This document shows positions 12,565 to 24,408 of a stretch of 64,000 bases of DNA, piece after piece. Below the pieces are notes generated by a model. The model searched no databases. It was not told the DNA's origin and saw only the letters and a list, made by a program, of their open reading frames with translations. The stretch lies in the NCBI GenBank assembly GCA_961205875.1, contig OY540809.1, forward strand, positions 9,684,267 through 9,748,266, written 5' to 3'. The stretch is from Sialis fuliginosa (taxonomy: Eukaryota; Arthropoda; Insecta; Megaloptera; Sialidae). The translations under genes and the position numbers were made by a program. Positions within the stretch are counted from its first letter, which is position 1; the number at the start of each line of letters is the position of its first letter.

Positions 12565-13433
12565 ATTACAGAAACAAAGTTAAAATTATGCCATCGTGTC
12601 GTTTGATAAATTTTTTTTAATATCATTATTTACATGATTATACAATTAACTCCCGCCCTTAATTTTGTATGCCAAATGATCCGTTCTCTCGCTTTCAATA
12701 CGACACTCCTTAAAAGAAGAGAAATCTTTTGTTGCTTTCAATTAAATTGTAAAACCACAGAAAAATATTTTTTTTGCTACATTAAATTATAGTATATAAT
12801 ACTTTTTATGTAGTTCTTACACAATGTACTTGTGCGTCAGGTTTCTATAATATTGCTTCATATAAAAACAAAGAAAAAACAACCTTTGTGTGATGTTTTT
12901 TAGACATGTTTGTCTATATAATTACATACAACACAAGTACAGTATGTTTTTCGTTGATGGCGCCAATGTGCAAACTGTACAGATGCGGATTTAAAAAAAT
13001 TGCAAAAAATTATATTTTTACATTGAAATTTTTTTTCCAAGGTTAAATCCATGTATATCTGAACTTTTTACCTTCTAGCAGTGCTACAAGGATGTCATAC
13101 ATATACTGGTTCAGTTCCCCCTAAAAACATAGATCGGGTTATATAAAATGTAATGTAAAATAAGGTAAGTTTTTTTATGAACATTATGGGATGCCAATTA
13201 TAATTATAATTATATTACACTAAATATTACGTTCACTTTAGAAATACAACGCAATGGAGGGGGGGGGGGGGGGAATTAAACAGAACAATATATTACTGTT
13301 GTGTTATTTTAAATTCTTTTTGTTTAGTAAGTTTAGTTACCTTTCCCTCCTGGTTTATTATAAAAATTGATTAATGATTTCATAATTTTAATACATTCCA
13401 TACTTATATCGCATAAATGCAAAAATAACTTTG
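12565..13433. other. Intergenic with a poly-G tract
   Basis: No gene is recognised. An uninterrupted G tract of about 16 bases lies near 13258-13273, which may be length-unstable. Confidence 0.45.
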
Positions 13434-13441
13434 TATGTCTG

Positions 13442-14429
13442 CATGGGCGTAGCCAGGATTTTGTTCAGGGGGGGGCAAACAAATTTTTTTTTAACCGATT
13501 GGTCGGCGTGTTTTGTCTAGGACCCCGAGGTAATGTGAGAGGGGGGAGCAAAAAAAGCTCTCACATTATTGTGGTAACCTTACCTAAAAAGTTTTATAAA
13601 AATATTTTCAATGGGCCTCAAATTTTTTGCGTCTGGGACCTTGAAATGTGTAAGAACGGCTCTGATAAATCGCCATTAATGTAAACATTTGGTAAATCCT
13701 TTTTTTCTTAAATTTAATTCTATTGTTTCGTTGCAACTTGGAACTTTGGCTCGTGAAAATCCGTGATTTTCATTAACTTAATAAATCAATTTTTTGATGT
13801 GTTCTTAATTATTATCGAGGAATTGTAAAAGAGCTATGAAAAAATTAACATTTTCATTATTTATTATATCTCTAGATAGGTGCGCAAAAAGTAACAATGA
13901 AAAGTCATTCTTTTTTTCATTTCTTCTTTTATTTTAGCCAAATTTTTTTCAATCAATTAAATTTATATGTATGTGCATATCTTTTTGAAGACATAATCCT
14001 TTACAAAAATGTACTCTACGTTGCTATTTTGGTGTTTTTTTTTTATTTATAATTTTTTTATTTAATGTAAAAAATCGATCTAATTTGAATTGATAATATA
14101 CATGTATAGTTGAAATATCAAAAAAAACTTCTTTTTTTTTGTATAAAAAGGATAAAAAGGTAATGACATGAATAGTTTACCCGCTATAACAAGAGATTGC
14201 AATAAAAATAAAAGCAATGATATTTAAATTTTCGAATCTAAAAATGTCAATATTTAGCCAATGAACTGATTCATTTGTTACTCTTAGTTCACGAGCTAGG
14301 GGGAGGGGCAAGCTAGTCTAGAAATATCCATGTTTGGTCAATAATACTGATTTACTTATTACTTTTTGTCCACAAGCTAGGGGGGGGGGGGCAAACGCCC
14401 CCTCCTGCTCCACCCTGGCTACGCCCATG
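13442..14429. mobile_element. hAT-type non-autonomous transposon, 988 bp
   Basis: The ends are identical over 16 bases as inverted repeats (CATGGGCGTAGCCAGG). A perfect 8-bp target duplication TATGTCTG flanks it (13434-13441, 14430-14437). Near the right end two copies of a roughly 84-bp unit lie in tandem (about 14242-14303 and 14326-14385). The host site is an older LINE/SINE-type tail. Open frames inside are chance. Confidence 0.92.
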
Positions 14430-14596
14430 TATGTCTGTCTGTTTGTAACCTTTTCACGGCTGAGCTGCTCAACTGATCTTGATGAAATTTGGTAGGCAGA
14501 TAGCTTGCATTCTGAGGAAGGACATAGATCTAGGAAAATTTGATTAAATAAAAAAAAATACAAATTCCGGACGAAGGCGCGAGTAACAGCTAGTGT
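14430..14596 (+). repeat. LINE/SINE-type tail, interrupted by a hAT element
   Basis: The text around GTCTGTCTGTTTGTAACC, then GATGAAATTTGGTAGGCAGA, and the closing GCGCGAGTAACAGCTAGT is the kind of 3' tail widespread in insect RTE-like LINEs and related SINEs. The hAT copy at 13442 is inserted in it. No reverse transcriptase frame is present. Confidence 0.6.
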
Positions 14597-14679
14597 AGAA
14601 TATTATAATTTTATCATAGTATTAATTCCGACTCTGTATAATGTCTAAAAATAACTAGATAATCGTAATGCTAGTCAAA

Positions 14680-14880
14680 CACATGCCGCCACTCGCACAC
14701 CCGTCACGAGAGAAAACCGCAAACTTCCTGTACCGATGTTTAATTTCCATCAGTGTGCAGAAAAAACATACACACGACACGTGTGTAATTTTCACTTACC
14801 CACATGCGCGGCGCCGCTGGAGGTGGCCTCATGACGCGGAAACACCCAAATCTGATGATGATGATTATCGTTCAACAGGA
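14680..14880. other. CpG-rich patch 2
   Basis: A short GC- and CpG-rich stretch (CATGCGCGGCGCCGCTGG near 14803) in AT-rich DNA. A plus-strand open frame of 145 codons crosses it and continues into a transposon, so it is not accepted as a gene. It may be regulatory. Confidence 0.3.
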
Positions 14881-15061
14881 AACGCGATTGTGATGATAGT
14901 GAATATTAATAACAGGAATAGTCTTCATGTGTTCAGATTCATATCGTATTACTATTTAACAGATTTGTTTTTCTACAAAGATCACCCATTTAGTAATATT
15001 TTTATCTTTTTATATAAAAAAGGAAAACTCATATATAAGTACATAATTCTAGAATACAATA

Positions 15062-15649
15062 CAGTAAGTCCTCGACTTACGCGAATTGATACTTACGCAA
15101 TTTGAAAAAAAACTGTTTTTTTATTTTATTTCTCGGCGCTTTGTATCCCTGCGGCAATTCTGCCAACTGAGATTGTTAAAAACCTGACCCTATCCTCTAT
15201 CATTCTCCCCATAGACATAGAGAATGGACCAGGCATCTGACTCGAACACAGAACCGTGTCAAAAGAAAGAGATAGAAACAAATTTGGAATAACTGTGTAA
15301 CTCTATGTCTATGTTCCAAACTACACTGCATCTCTCTCTCCTTTTTTGAACAGATGTTACACCATTGAGTTAATACAGAATGCACTGTCCATTCTCTATG
15401 TCTATGATTCTCCCCTTGTCTATATGCTCAAAGTTTAGTTGGCACAACAGGGAATTTATATATTTTTTAGGGTTATTAGTACTGAGTTGGTGCATTTTGT
15501 TTACAATTTTAAACATTTTTCTCTGCTGCGTTCACTTGTTTTACAAAACTGATTGTTATATTTTTTGCTACAGTAAGTCCTCGACACGATTTTTCGACTT
15601 ACATGAAAACCTTTTGAACGAATTAATCGCGTAAGTCGAGGACTTACTG
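15062..15649. mobile_element. Tigger/mariner-like MITE, interrupted
   Basis: The terminal repeats begin CAGTAAGTCCTCGACTTACG at both ends and are flanked by TA (15060-15061, 15650-15651). A third copy of the terminal motif begins at 15571, so a 79-bp mini-hairpin (15571-15649) may be a separate insertion or a rearranged end. The body is interrupted by a second element at 15210-15406. The CAGT ends and TA target suggest a pogo/Tigger-type element. Confidence 0.75.
15210..15406. mobile_element. 197-bp MITE, P-like, nested
   Basis: The ends CATAGACATAGAGAATGGAC are exact inverted repeats over 20 bases. A perfect 8-bp target duplication ATTCTCCC flanks it (15202-15209, 15407-15414). The CA start with an 8-bp duplication is compatible with P-type elements, but hAT or Merlin cannot be excluded. 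It lies inside the Tigger-like element and so is younger. Confidence 0.75.
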
Positions 15650-15651
15650 TA

Positions 15652-18278
15652 GAATGTTTAGATTTGTAATAATAAGATAAGGGAGCGCTCATTAATAACG
15701 TAAGGGTGATTTTTGAAATCCCCCCTTTCATCTTGTAAGAATTCGTAAGTGTTAGGTAACTCCCCCTTTCATTTAGTAACGTTTTTAAAAATATATTAAG
15801 TATATATAATAAACCTACGAAAAATCAATTTAAATAGTCGAAATTGGTTTCAATTATTGTTTAAAAAAATAATAATAACAAGAAAAAACTTGCACTTTTG
15901 ACCCCCCCCCCCTCCACGTAAGGATTCGTAAGATTTTTTCATCCTGGAAAAGTTCGTTGGCAATATCTTCCTATAACTTCTCCAGTATGCAATAAAAATA
16001 GGTATAATCAAAATACGTCAATCCCTTGATTTCTGAACAGCCCAAATAAAACATAAAATATGTATTACCTATAAACTAGTCAAACATACTAGTAACACAT
16101 GATACCACTGTGATAGTTTTTGTAACATATGTATGTTATCATATTTATGAAATGTTAAAAAAATAATTAATGTAACTGCATCATATAATGTAGAATAAAA
16201 ACCAAATAAATATAGTTAAATTTATGACCATTATAATTAATTTGTCATTGATTAGTATATTATTATTTCTCGAAAATAATTTTGTCTGCAAGAAATTATG
16301 CATGTTGGTACAGTTTTTATCAATTCTAATAATTATAGCAATTTAATATTGTAGTTGTAAAATATGTCAGTATTCCTAGAATACTTTAATGTTTGTCTTC
16401 CTGTATCATCTTTATTGCTCCCGGGAATATTAGATTGTTTTTGAACTTTTTAAAATTATGCGCTATGCTATGTGTGTACCTTTATATTTTTTATTGCAAA
16501 TTATCGATTGTCATTTATGAAGTAAAATTATAGACATGAATTGATCTTGAAATATATATCTGGGTAATGTTTATACATCAATGATCTTAGACATGGGCGT
16601 CCGCAGGAGTGGGGACAGACGGGGTACAAATGATAATTTAATGATTTTCTGAACAAAAAATATACAATTCAATTTTTCAAATTGCTCTCCCAAGAAATCG
16701 CATTTTTGCAGTTATCATGTTTTGATCTACCTATAATTATAGTACAGATTCGAATAAGTTAAAAAAGTTATTAATTTAGTTTTACAGAGTTTCAGCTGCA
16801 ATCTAATTATAATATTTTTATTTCTCTATAAATCAAGAAACAATAAATATTATTTTTAATATTTTTCCTGTTTAATTAAGGAAAGGTGTATGTATAGGAA
16901 TATATACATAGGTAGGTATCTATTTTTAATTTTAATTAATTACTTATAAAGAAAAGTAATAAAAAACCTGCCTACAAGAAAATAATTACGACTATTATAT
17001 ATTTTTAAATATAATCGATTTTTAACCAAACCAATTATTTTAAGAAAAGTTTAAAAAATTGCGAAATAGAAAAAGACATTATTAAATAATTAGATTTTAA
17101 TTTATGTTCTACTATGGCGAAAGTAGAATAAAATATATGCTTATAATTTTAAAACATATTTTTGAGGGATTCTATAAAAAAGAAAAAATGAAAAAAATAT
17201 TCATATAAAAAAATTGCATTTAAAATTTGTTTTCTTTAGAAAAAAATGTGAATCTAATTTTTTAATCTGCCACCTATAGGTCGGGCCACTGAAATGGGTT
17301 ACTTTAGAGCTTTTTACGGATAGGGAAAACAAAATTCTACTAAATGTTATATTCATTATTTAATTATATTAAGCATTGGCGAAAAAAAACTGTACCCAGT
17401 TAGATTGTGTACCAGCAAGTTTTTAAAAGAAAATTACCAAATATTTGTTAATTTTTTTTGAAAAGCTTTTAATTAATGCGTCGATAAAATGATCTCTAAT
17501 ATCATAAACAATAAAAATAATCATTAGCTTATTTAAAATAAATAATTATTTTTACACTATAAATTGATATGCGCCCAAGGCGGTTTAAGTTCGTTTAAAG
17601 CCTTGACAATTAAGACATCGTTTCAGTGGTCGCTTCGACAACCGTTTTGACCTTGAAAATCTAAACCGTGTAAATGAATGAGTCTGATGTAAAAAAATCT
17701 CAATTTTAGGAAAAAAATATAAATGAAAAAATCTGCCCCTAATTAAAAAAATTCTGAAGCCACCCACGGAAAAAACGACTCGATTTACATCGTAAATAAA
17801 TTGAGATTCTGAAAAAACTGAAGTACTTAGTGTTTACATAGAGACATGTGTGGTTAATTTGATGATAGTTTTAGCAGTGTACAAGGAAATGAAGAGCAAG
17901 ATACTCTTACAAAGATAAGATGTGTCAAGGCTCGCTATATAATTTCACGATTTATGGAACAGAACTATAGACACACGCATACATATAAGCTATAAAATTA
18001 ATTCGATTTCTTAGAACACGAAACTAGTTCTTCATTCTTTGGTCTCCCTTTTTTACGTAATGCGGCATTGAATATGGAAGTACTTTTCTTTACAGTGCCG
18101 ATACTTCAGTGTTGCCTTTGATGTCTACAAATAAATTATACAAAATAATTAAGCACTGGTTTGTACTTGGTAAAAAATAATTCACAAATCATTTGTTTTA
18201 GCTATTATATAATGTCAACTTATTTATCAAGGTGATAGATACATTTTAATTTACTTTTTCAACCAAATATTTGCTTAA
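15652..18278. other. Intergenic, fragments only
   Basis: No gene is recognised. Repeat-like text is present: a GGGAGCGCTCATTAATAACG block near 15683, a C tract near 15902-15912, and a lone hAT-like left end (CATGGGCGTCCGCAGG) near 16594 with no matching right end found. Confidence 0.45.
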
Positions 18279-19078
18279 GGGGTTACATCTTATCGTCACT
18301 TCGGAAAATGATACTTTTATTAGGAATTTTTTTTAGAATAATAAAAAAAGCAATCAAATGAAATTTGGAGGGTTGTCTCAAAACAATTTTTTTAATGAAA
18401 TAAAAAACAAAATAGAGACTTTAGCGTTGCTATACTGAGTGAATCTTTTTCGTTATGTGCTCCACTGTGGAAAAAAAATAATTTTTCTCGTTTTTTACAT
18501 GTGTTTTTCCATCGAAGTACACACGATTATTAAAAAATATCGATTTTTGCAAATTTTGTATCATTTTGAACAAAAAATCACGTTTTTGACGAAAAAAACA
18601 ACCTTAAATTGTTTATAAAAACCGTAATTGTTTACCAATCGTAAAGATCATGTGTACTTCAATGTAAAATTTATCTAAGAAGTTACAGTTAAAATTTCAA
18701 GTCGATCGTATGGAAAATGGCTAAGATACGTTTTCCGCAGTTTTTAATAACGTGGTTTCGATAAAAATGAGTTCCGACTTTTTTTCGCGACTATGTCGTT
18801 TTGGCGGTTTTCGGTTGCTTATTTTGCTTCTGTTTTGGCTTGAGACCGTATTACCGAGTCCCTTTACATTACATATTCATCATCACTCATTTTTCACCAC
18901 TTTCGCCATTTAGGTTGTTTTATTCGTTCAGAGACTTTTTGGAAAGTAAGCTCTAAAAATAAAAAAATCAATTGTTTGCTTATAATTATTTTGGACTTTT
19001 ATTTTTAAGATGTTTATACATCATTTAAGCCAATAAAAAAAATTGTCAAAAATTAATTAATAGATTAGATGCAACCTC
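18279..19078. mobile_element. 800-bp TTAA-flanked transposon
   Basis: The ends GGGGTTACATCTTATC and, inverted, GAGGTTGCATCTAATC match at 13 of 16. TTAA flanks both sides exactly (18275-18278, 19079-19082). G-rich ends with a TTAA target could fit Sola3-type or piggyBac-type elements. A related design is seen at 56146-56865. No transposase frame is present. Confidence 0.75.
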
Positions 19079-19084
19079 TTAAAT

Positions 19085-19434
19085 CAGTGTTTCTCAGACT
19101 TTTAGTATTTGCGACCCAATTTTCAATCAGAATTTTCATCCCCCCCCCATTCATACAATAATTTTATTAAACCTTCTTTCGTAAAACTTTGCTCTGAGTC
19201 ACTAATAATTATTAATCTTGTTTTTAATTTAATACTGATAAGTTAATTATTAAATACATTGTACAGTAATGATACAATCCTATTTTATGTAATTATTATA
19301 TCAGAATTTTATTATGTCAGAATGTATTTTATTGCTTTTTTTTCAGTAAATTAAATACATTTTTTAATATTTTTTCTCGATATATTCGCGCCCCCCATTT
19401 AGTTTTATCGCGCCCCACAGGTTGAGAATCGCTG
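19085..19434. mobile_element. hAT-type MITE, 350 bp
   Basis: The ends CAGTGTTTCTCAGAC and, inverted, CAGCGATTCTCAACC are terminal repeats of the kind seen in many animal hAT elements. The flanks TCTTAAAT and CTTTAAAT agree at 6 of 8. Its left target site overlaps the TTAA of the preceding element, so the two insertions abut. Confidence 0.65.
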
Positions 19435-20852
19435 CTTTAAATGTTATCTACATTATGGAAAGACATTACTGAAAACGTATATTCTGAGATTATATTGAGT
19501 TTGTTAATTAATTTTGTTGATTTTCTAATACTTAATTTAGGAAGAGGCCATACGCATATATATCAGCACTCTTTACCTCGCTTCTAGTTGTATAAACAAA
19601 ATACTGCTCTGCTTTTTTTTGTTCAAGACATGATCTATTGCTCTCTCCAATCTCTGTTACCACGTTCTTGTGTGATATATTATTGTACGTACATAGCTAT
19701 AGTAAACAGCAAGGTGAGTTGGACAGATATCTGTATGGCACCCACTGAAACTGCTTTTAGCACTGCCAAAGTTGGTGTGTAAAAGTTTACAGGAAAATAT
19801 TTAAAAAAAATATGCTTTGACATTTTTTTTTAATTACGATTTTTTTGTGAAGTGTAATGCTTTGGCTTTTGAACATTATATTTGTTTCAATCTTTTATTA
19901 TATTCATGAGATAAAATACCTAATTAAAATCTAGATTCTCTTTCCAGATATTGCTTTGATGAGTTCATAGGAAATATTTGTAAAAACAACAATTTGTGAT
20001 ATTTATTATTTATAGCATAAACATCGGTCTCAAATTCGTACAAAAACATTGCAGTTGTCAAGCGTAAATATACATTAATTATATGTCAAGATTTAAAACC
20101 ACACATGCAGTGAGCATCCTACGCTAGCAGACACACAAACAGTGGCGTAACTAATGTAAACATAAACACCCACCCTCAAAGAATTGTGTCTTCTTAAAGA
20201 CGTATTTATGTGAAAATTATTTTTAAGATGATAACATTTCCTTAAAAAACTTTTGTATCTCAAGATTGATTTTATTTAAAAAAATTTTTAAACGGATTCC
20301 AAGAGTGGAAGAATCTAATTCCTGTGCCAATTTTCTTAATTTTTAACAAATCACACAAAAAATTATATTTTTCAAGTTTTAGTTTTCCATACCATAAATT
20401 ATCAAATTAAAAATAAATTGTGATTAGTTTAAATGCTATAGAAAAGGTGGTGAGTGCTTATACTTTTTTCGTGATCTCGATGATCTTAAACGAAGATTTT
20501 TACAAAAGTGTACATGTTTAAATATAATTAAATTCATCTCCACTCTTTAAAAAGCGCTAAAACTTAAAATGTATATATACATATATATAACACAGGTCTA
20601 TTACGGATTCACCATTTACTATATTTATTCAAAATTTTAGCTTTCTAGGTCAAATGGATATAGTAGTTAGAAGTTAGAAGACTGTGAGAGACAGACAGAC
20701 GGATGCATTGCTCCTTTTTTCGAGTTCGATGCGGAACACTAAATAATACAGGACAAGTTGAATACTGATGATTTGTAAAAAGCTCATTATAAGAACATGA
20801 TTCATTAGCGGTTCCCCATATTTTTTGTATAAATTACATACACACCTATACC
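19435..20852. other. Intergenic, nothing firm
   Basis: No gene is supported. A lone hAT-like end (CAGTGGCGTAACTAATG) begins near 20140. The text at 20440-20720 resembles an old dispersed repeat with an ACAGACAGACGG motif. Confidence 0.4.
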
Positions 20853-21115
20853 CAGGGACATGAACCGGAATTTATGGTTTAGGTTCGGTTTGGGTTCAAA
20901 TATAAATTTTGGTTCGGGTTCGGGTTCAGTACGGTGCAAACTATTTGGGTTCAAAAACCGTTATTGTTTTAGGGTTCGGGTTCAAGTTTGTAATTGAAAG
21001 AAAATTATTTTGTTTGAAAAAAAATTATAATTAACAAATAAAACAATTTTTGAAACAGAAAAAACATTATAGCTAGAAAAAAGGGCAACAAATAAAATTA
21101 CGAGAATTGCAATTT
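20853..21115. mobile_element. hAT family C fragment, copy 2 (inverted)
   Basis: It begins CAGGGACATGAACCGG and carries the GGTTCGGGTTCGGG tract of family C, in the opposite orientation to the copies at 10690 and 44730. Similarity stops near 21115, so the other end is lost. Confidence 0.55.
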
Positions 21116-21359
21116 AACATTTTCTGGTATTTTTTTTACATAGGAGATAAATCCCCTGTAATAATATTTCTTAAATTACAATAAATTTTATATCTGTCAC
21201 TATAATAAAAAACATATACTTGAACCAGGATAAATCATAAAAACGATTTCTCAATTCGCACATTTGCGTGTGTAAACAACATAAAGTAAAAACACACAGA
21301 GCTACAAATATATTTAGCAAACAGTACACGCAGAGAGATGTTGGTGTTTCCGTGGTTAC

Positions 21360-21515
21360 ATCACACGCCATGGCGGGTGTGTTTCGCGTTAATTACACAC
21401 TATGTACGGCTTCATTGGCTCCACCGCGGCGCGCGCCCGACGCCGCGTGTCTAGACGCCGCAGCCAGTGACGCGACAACACCGAATAGGCATCACGCCGC
21501 GGTACACTGTCGCAT
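21360..21515. other. CpG-rich patch 3
   Basis: The richest CpG stretch in the gene-free region (for example ACCGCGGCGCGCGCCCGAC near 21423), with an ATTGG (inverted CCAAT) box just before it. It may be a promoter or a non-coding first exon. An open frame from the ATG at 21370 runs through it but continues into a transposon-like stretch. Confidence 0.35.
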
Positions 21516-21516
21516 G

Positions 21517-21737
21517 CAGGGATGGACTCAGTCGGAATTTAGTTTTTTGTGTAAAGTACATTGTATTATGAAGAGAAAATTAGTTAAATTATTTGGAAAT
21601 CTTTTTACAATATATTGCTTACATATATAAAAAACAAAAAAATGATTTGGTCTCGTATTCTATAATAAAATAAAATTATTATAATAAAATTAAAAATTTC
21701 CGCCCCCTTATTTGTCACTTACGTAAATTCGTCCCTG
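21517..21737. mobile_element. Possible hAT-like MITE, 221 bp
   Basis: The ends CAGGGATGGACTCAG and, inverted, CAGGGACGAATTTAC are weak terminal repeats. No target duplication is visible, so this is tentative. Confidence 0.35.
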
Positions 21738-23793
21738 GTATATAATTTATACTTAACAATATTAAAATAAAGTTTGATATATGACTTTTTTAAGTTTTTT
21801 ATGCCAGAAAACAAAATTAAGCATAAATATACATACCTATTTTTTATTAATTTTATTAAATTATAACATATTTTTAACTATTTATATAAGACAAATTTAG
21901 AGATTACTTTTATGCCAAATTTTGCTTGCTTGTAATAATATATGAAATAAAATACCGAAGGAAAAATTATAAAATAATTTTTATACCACCTCTGATATAC
22001 AATAAACTTAATTATAGGGCTGATTTGAAAATATACTCAGGTAATTTAGTTCCGAAAATGAATTGATCGTTTTAAATATAAACGGTTTTTCTAAGAAATG
22101 AATAAAGGTTGATAGCTACATAAGAAATATTAATATATTGTAAAATATAGGTATACCTATTCTCTATTTAAAAATAGTTCAAATATTGATTTTTAATGCA
22201 ATAATAGACTACATTTCGATGGATTCTTATAAGTAGTTATTCTCAAAATACCTATATTTAATAGAAATATAATTATTATGTTTTTTTACTTATTTATTAA
22301 TTGAATTTTTGAGGTAAAACTAGGTCATCCCTAGTGGTACTAGAGGGGTAACCTTAGGAGCACAAATGCAATGAAATATATCACAATTTGAAAGCCTACA
22401 TCTCCGGAAATAATAATCGTAAAAAAATAAATAGAACGCCAATAGACAGCTTTTATAGTACCATTTAAAATAAAGTTTAAATCCTCCATCCCTCAATACC
22501 TCCAACCCTTCAATACAGTGGAATAAAAAAATTAAGCTAATTTCATAGAATTTTGTAAAAATTGATCTAATTAATAATTTATTTATTATTTATTTATTAT
22601 TAGTTGCGGCACTGTTGCTATTGTGCCCCTTGTTTTTTTAGCTCAAGTAGTCATTGTTTAAATATATAAAATAAGTATTACATAAAATAAGGATCTACCT
22701 GAACTTATACCCAGAAACCATGAATTATGATAGTTTCGTTAACTGGTGACATGTGTCAAAATATCTCATAAACGTTTGATTTGACAATATGCAATTTTTT
22801 ATTAAAAATTGCAAAATTCAATTTGTAGATTGAAGTAATAAATATCTAAATTAAAAAATATGTTATGTTCATACAACTCTGCACAAATGTAGAGAGATTT
22901 TATACAGATGCGAATTATTCTTGTCACGTGTAAAGAATTGTTACCTTTTTTGGATAGAGGATTGTGCCATTACATACCTCACAGTACGTACATGTGTATA
23001 CGATGCATATGTAGTTAGTACATTGCACGCGTCTTTCACTTGTGAAAGGAGATCATAACTGAATCCTTAGTCATCAATTTATACCAAGAAATGTATCTAA
23101 TTTTAAATACACATTATGTTGATTTTATCATAATGTATTTTTATACGTTTTTTTTAGCATTTGCAAGAATAATAACATGTGGATATGTATTCTAGTCATT
23201 TTTTTATAACACTGAAGTAAGACATTGAGTGAAATAAATAAGAAATAATAAAAAACTTAAACATGCTACTTTTTTAGGTATTGATTCAATTTGATACAGT
23301 GAGGGTTTAACAGTGACGGAACTAAACAAAATTTTACTCCTCCCCCGCAAAATGGGTATGATAATTTATTTTTAGAGGTGATATTTTTTTATAATTAGGA
23401 GTACACACGAGACGAGAGTTAAGTAAGTCTCGTCTCGGTTTTATTGAAAGATATCGAATTGAAAGTTTTGTTCAGTAGTATTAATAGAATATTTTCCGTT
23501 TTTTGTAGATTATTTGTCATACAACATACAATGTACTGTTCTTAAAAGTAATTTGAAATTAAACAATAGAATGATTTATTTTTTGTATACGCTGTGTTTC
23601 CCCGAAAGAATATTAAATGAATTTAGTGCAATACATGACGAAACGTTGGTAAAAACACTGGAATGACACAACTCTTACTCAGAAATCTATAAATCATTCA
23701 ATTGAAAATCTTAAACTGATTCGTGTATTTGAAATTATTTTTCTCCTTATTGTTAGATAAATTTTTGATACAATTATACGAACTTATTAATGC
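21738..23793. other. Intergenic, nothing recognised
   Basis: AT-rich sequence. A CACGAGACGAGA motif with an inverted partner at 23407-23440 recurs near 34766 and 61773 and may mark a short repeat family. Confidence 0.4.
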
Positions 23794-23794
23794 C

Positions 23795-24128
23795 TGGTAT
23801 TATAAAGAATTTGCTTGTGTGCAAATGCAAATTAGCTTCCAGCTAACGCTATTTGCTAGGTGTCAAATTGATATGAAATTGCTCGATATTTTAAAACAGT
23901 GGTAATAAATGTATCGTAATGTAAATCCTATGCATTTTATGAGGTACACTTGGCAGCACTTATTTTAAGTCGCTGACTTATACTTATCGTGCATGCGCCA
24001 AAGTTATTATATGTACGATTTCATTGGCTACATCTGTGAGTGGTTGTCATTTTTTGTTGATACCTAGCTGATAACTTTAGCTGGAAGCTAATTTGAATTT
24101 GAACTCAAGCAAATTCTTTATAAAACCG
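23795..24128. mobile_element. MITE family D-like, copy 2a
   Basis: This runs from TGGTATTATAAAGAATTTGC to AAATTCTTTATAAAACC, with an inner pair GCTTCCAGCTAA/TTAGCTGGAAGC. It is followed, after about 10 bp, by a second related unit in the same orientation. The two share a GCGCATGCGCCAA-type core. Confidence 0.6.
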
Positions 24129-24136
24129 AGCATAAG

Positions 24137-24408
24137 CCTAGTATTATAAAGAATTTGTTCGAGAGCAAAGCTAATTAGTTTGTGGCTTACGTTATCTGCA
24201 AGCTGTCAAATCGTTATGAATTTGCTCGAGATTCACACTTGACAGCACTTATCTTAAGTCGCTCATTTCTATTAAACGCGCATGCGCCAAGGTCATCATA
24301 TATACGATTTCATTTACTACATCCGTGAGTGTGTTGTTATTTATATACAATACCTAGCAGATAGCGTTAGCCACAAGCTTTTGGACTCGAGCAAATTTTT
24401 TATAATAA
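24137..24408. mobile_element. MITE family D-like, copy 2b
   Basis: This unit starts CTAGTATTATAAAGAATTTG and ends GCAAATTTTTTATAATA. It shares with copy 2a the blocks TTAAGTCGCT and CATGCGCCAA and the TACGATTTCATT text, so the pair is head-to-tail. Confidence 0.6.

Noticed and set aside
14668-15105. 145-codon plus-strand open frame
   Set aside because: It starts in a CpG patch and runs into the Tigger-like element ends. Composition is low-complexity (repeated Asp and Arg runs) and no domain is visible.
21268-21630. 120-codon plus-strand open frame over a CpG patch
   Set aside because: GC-rich DNA keeps several frames open by chance. The frame continues into a hAT-like end and AT-rich DNA without a splice site.
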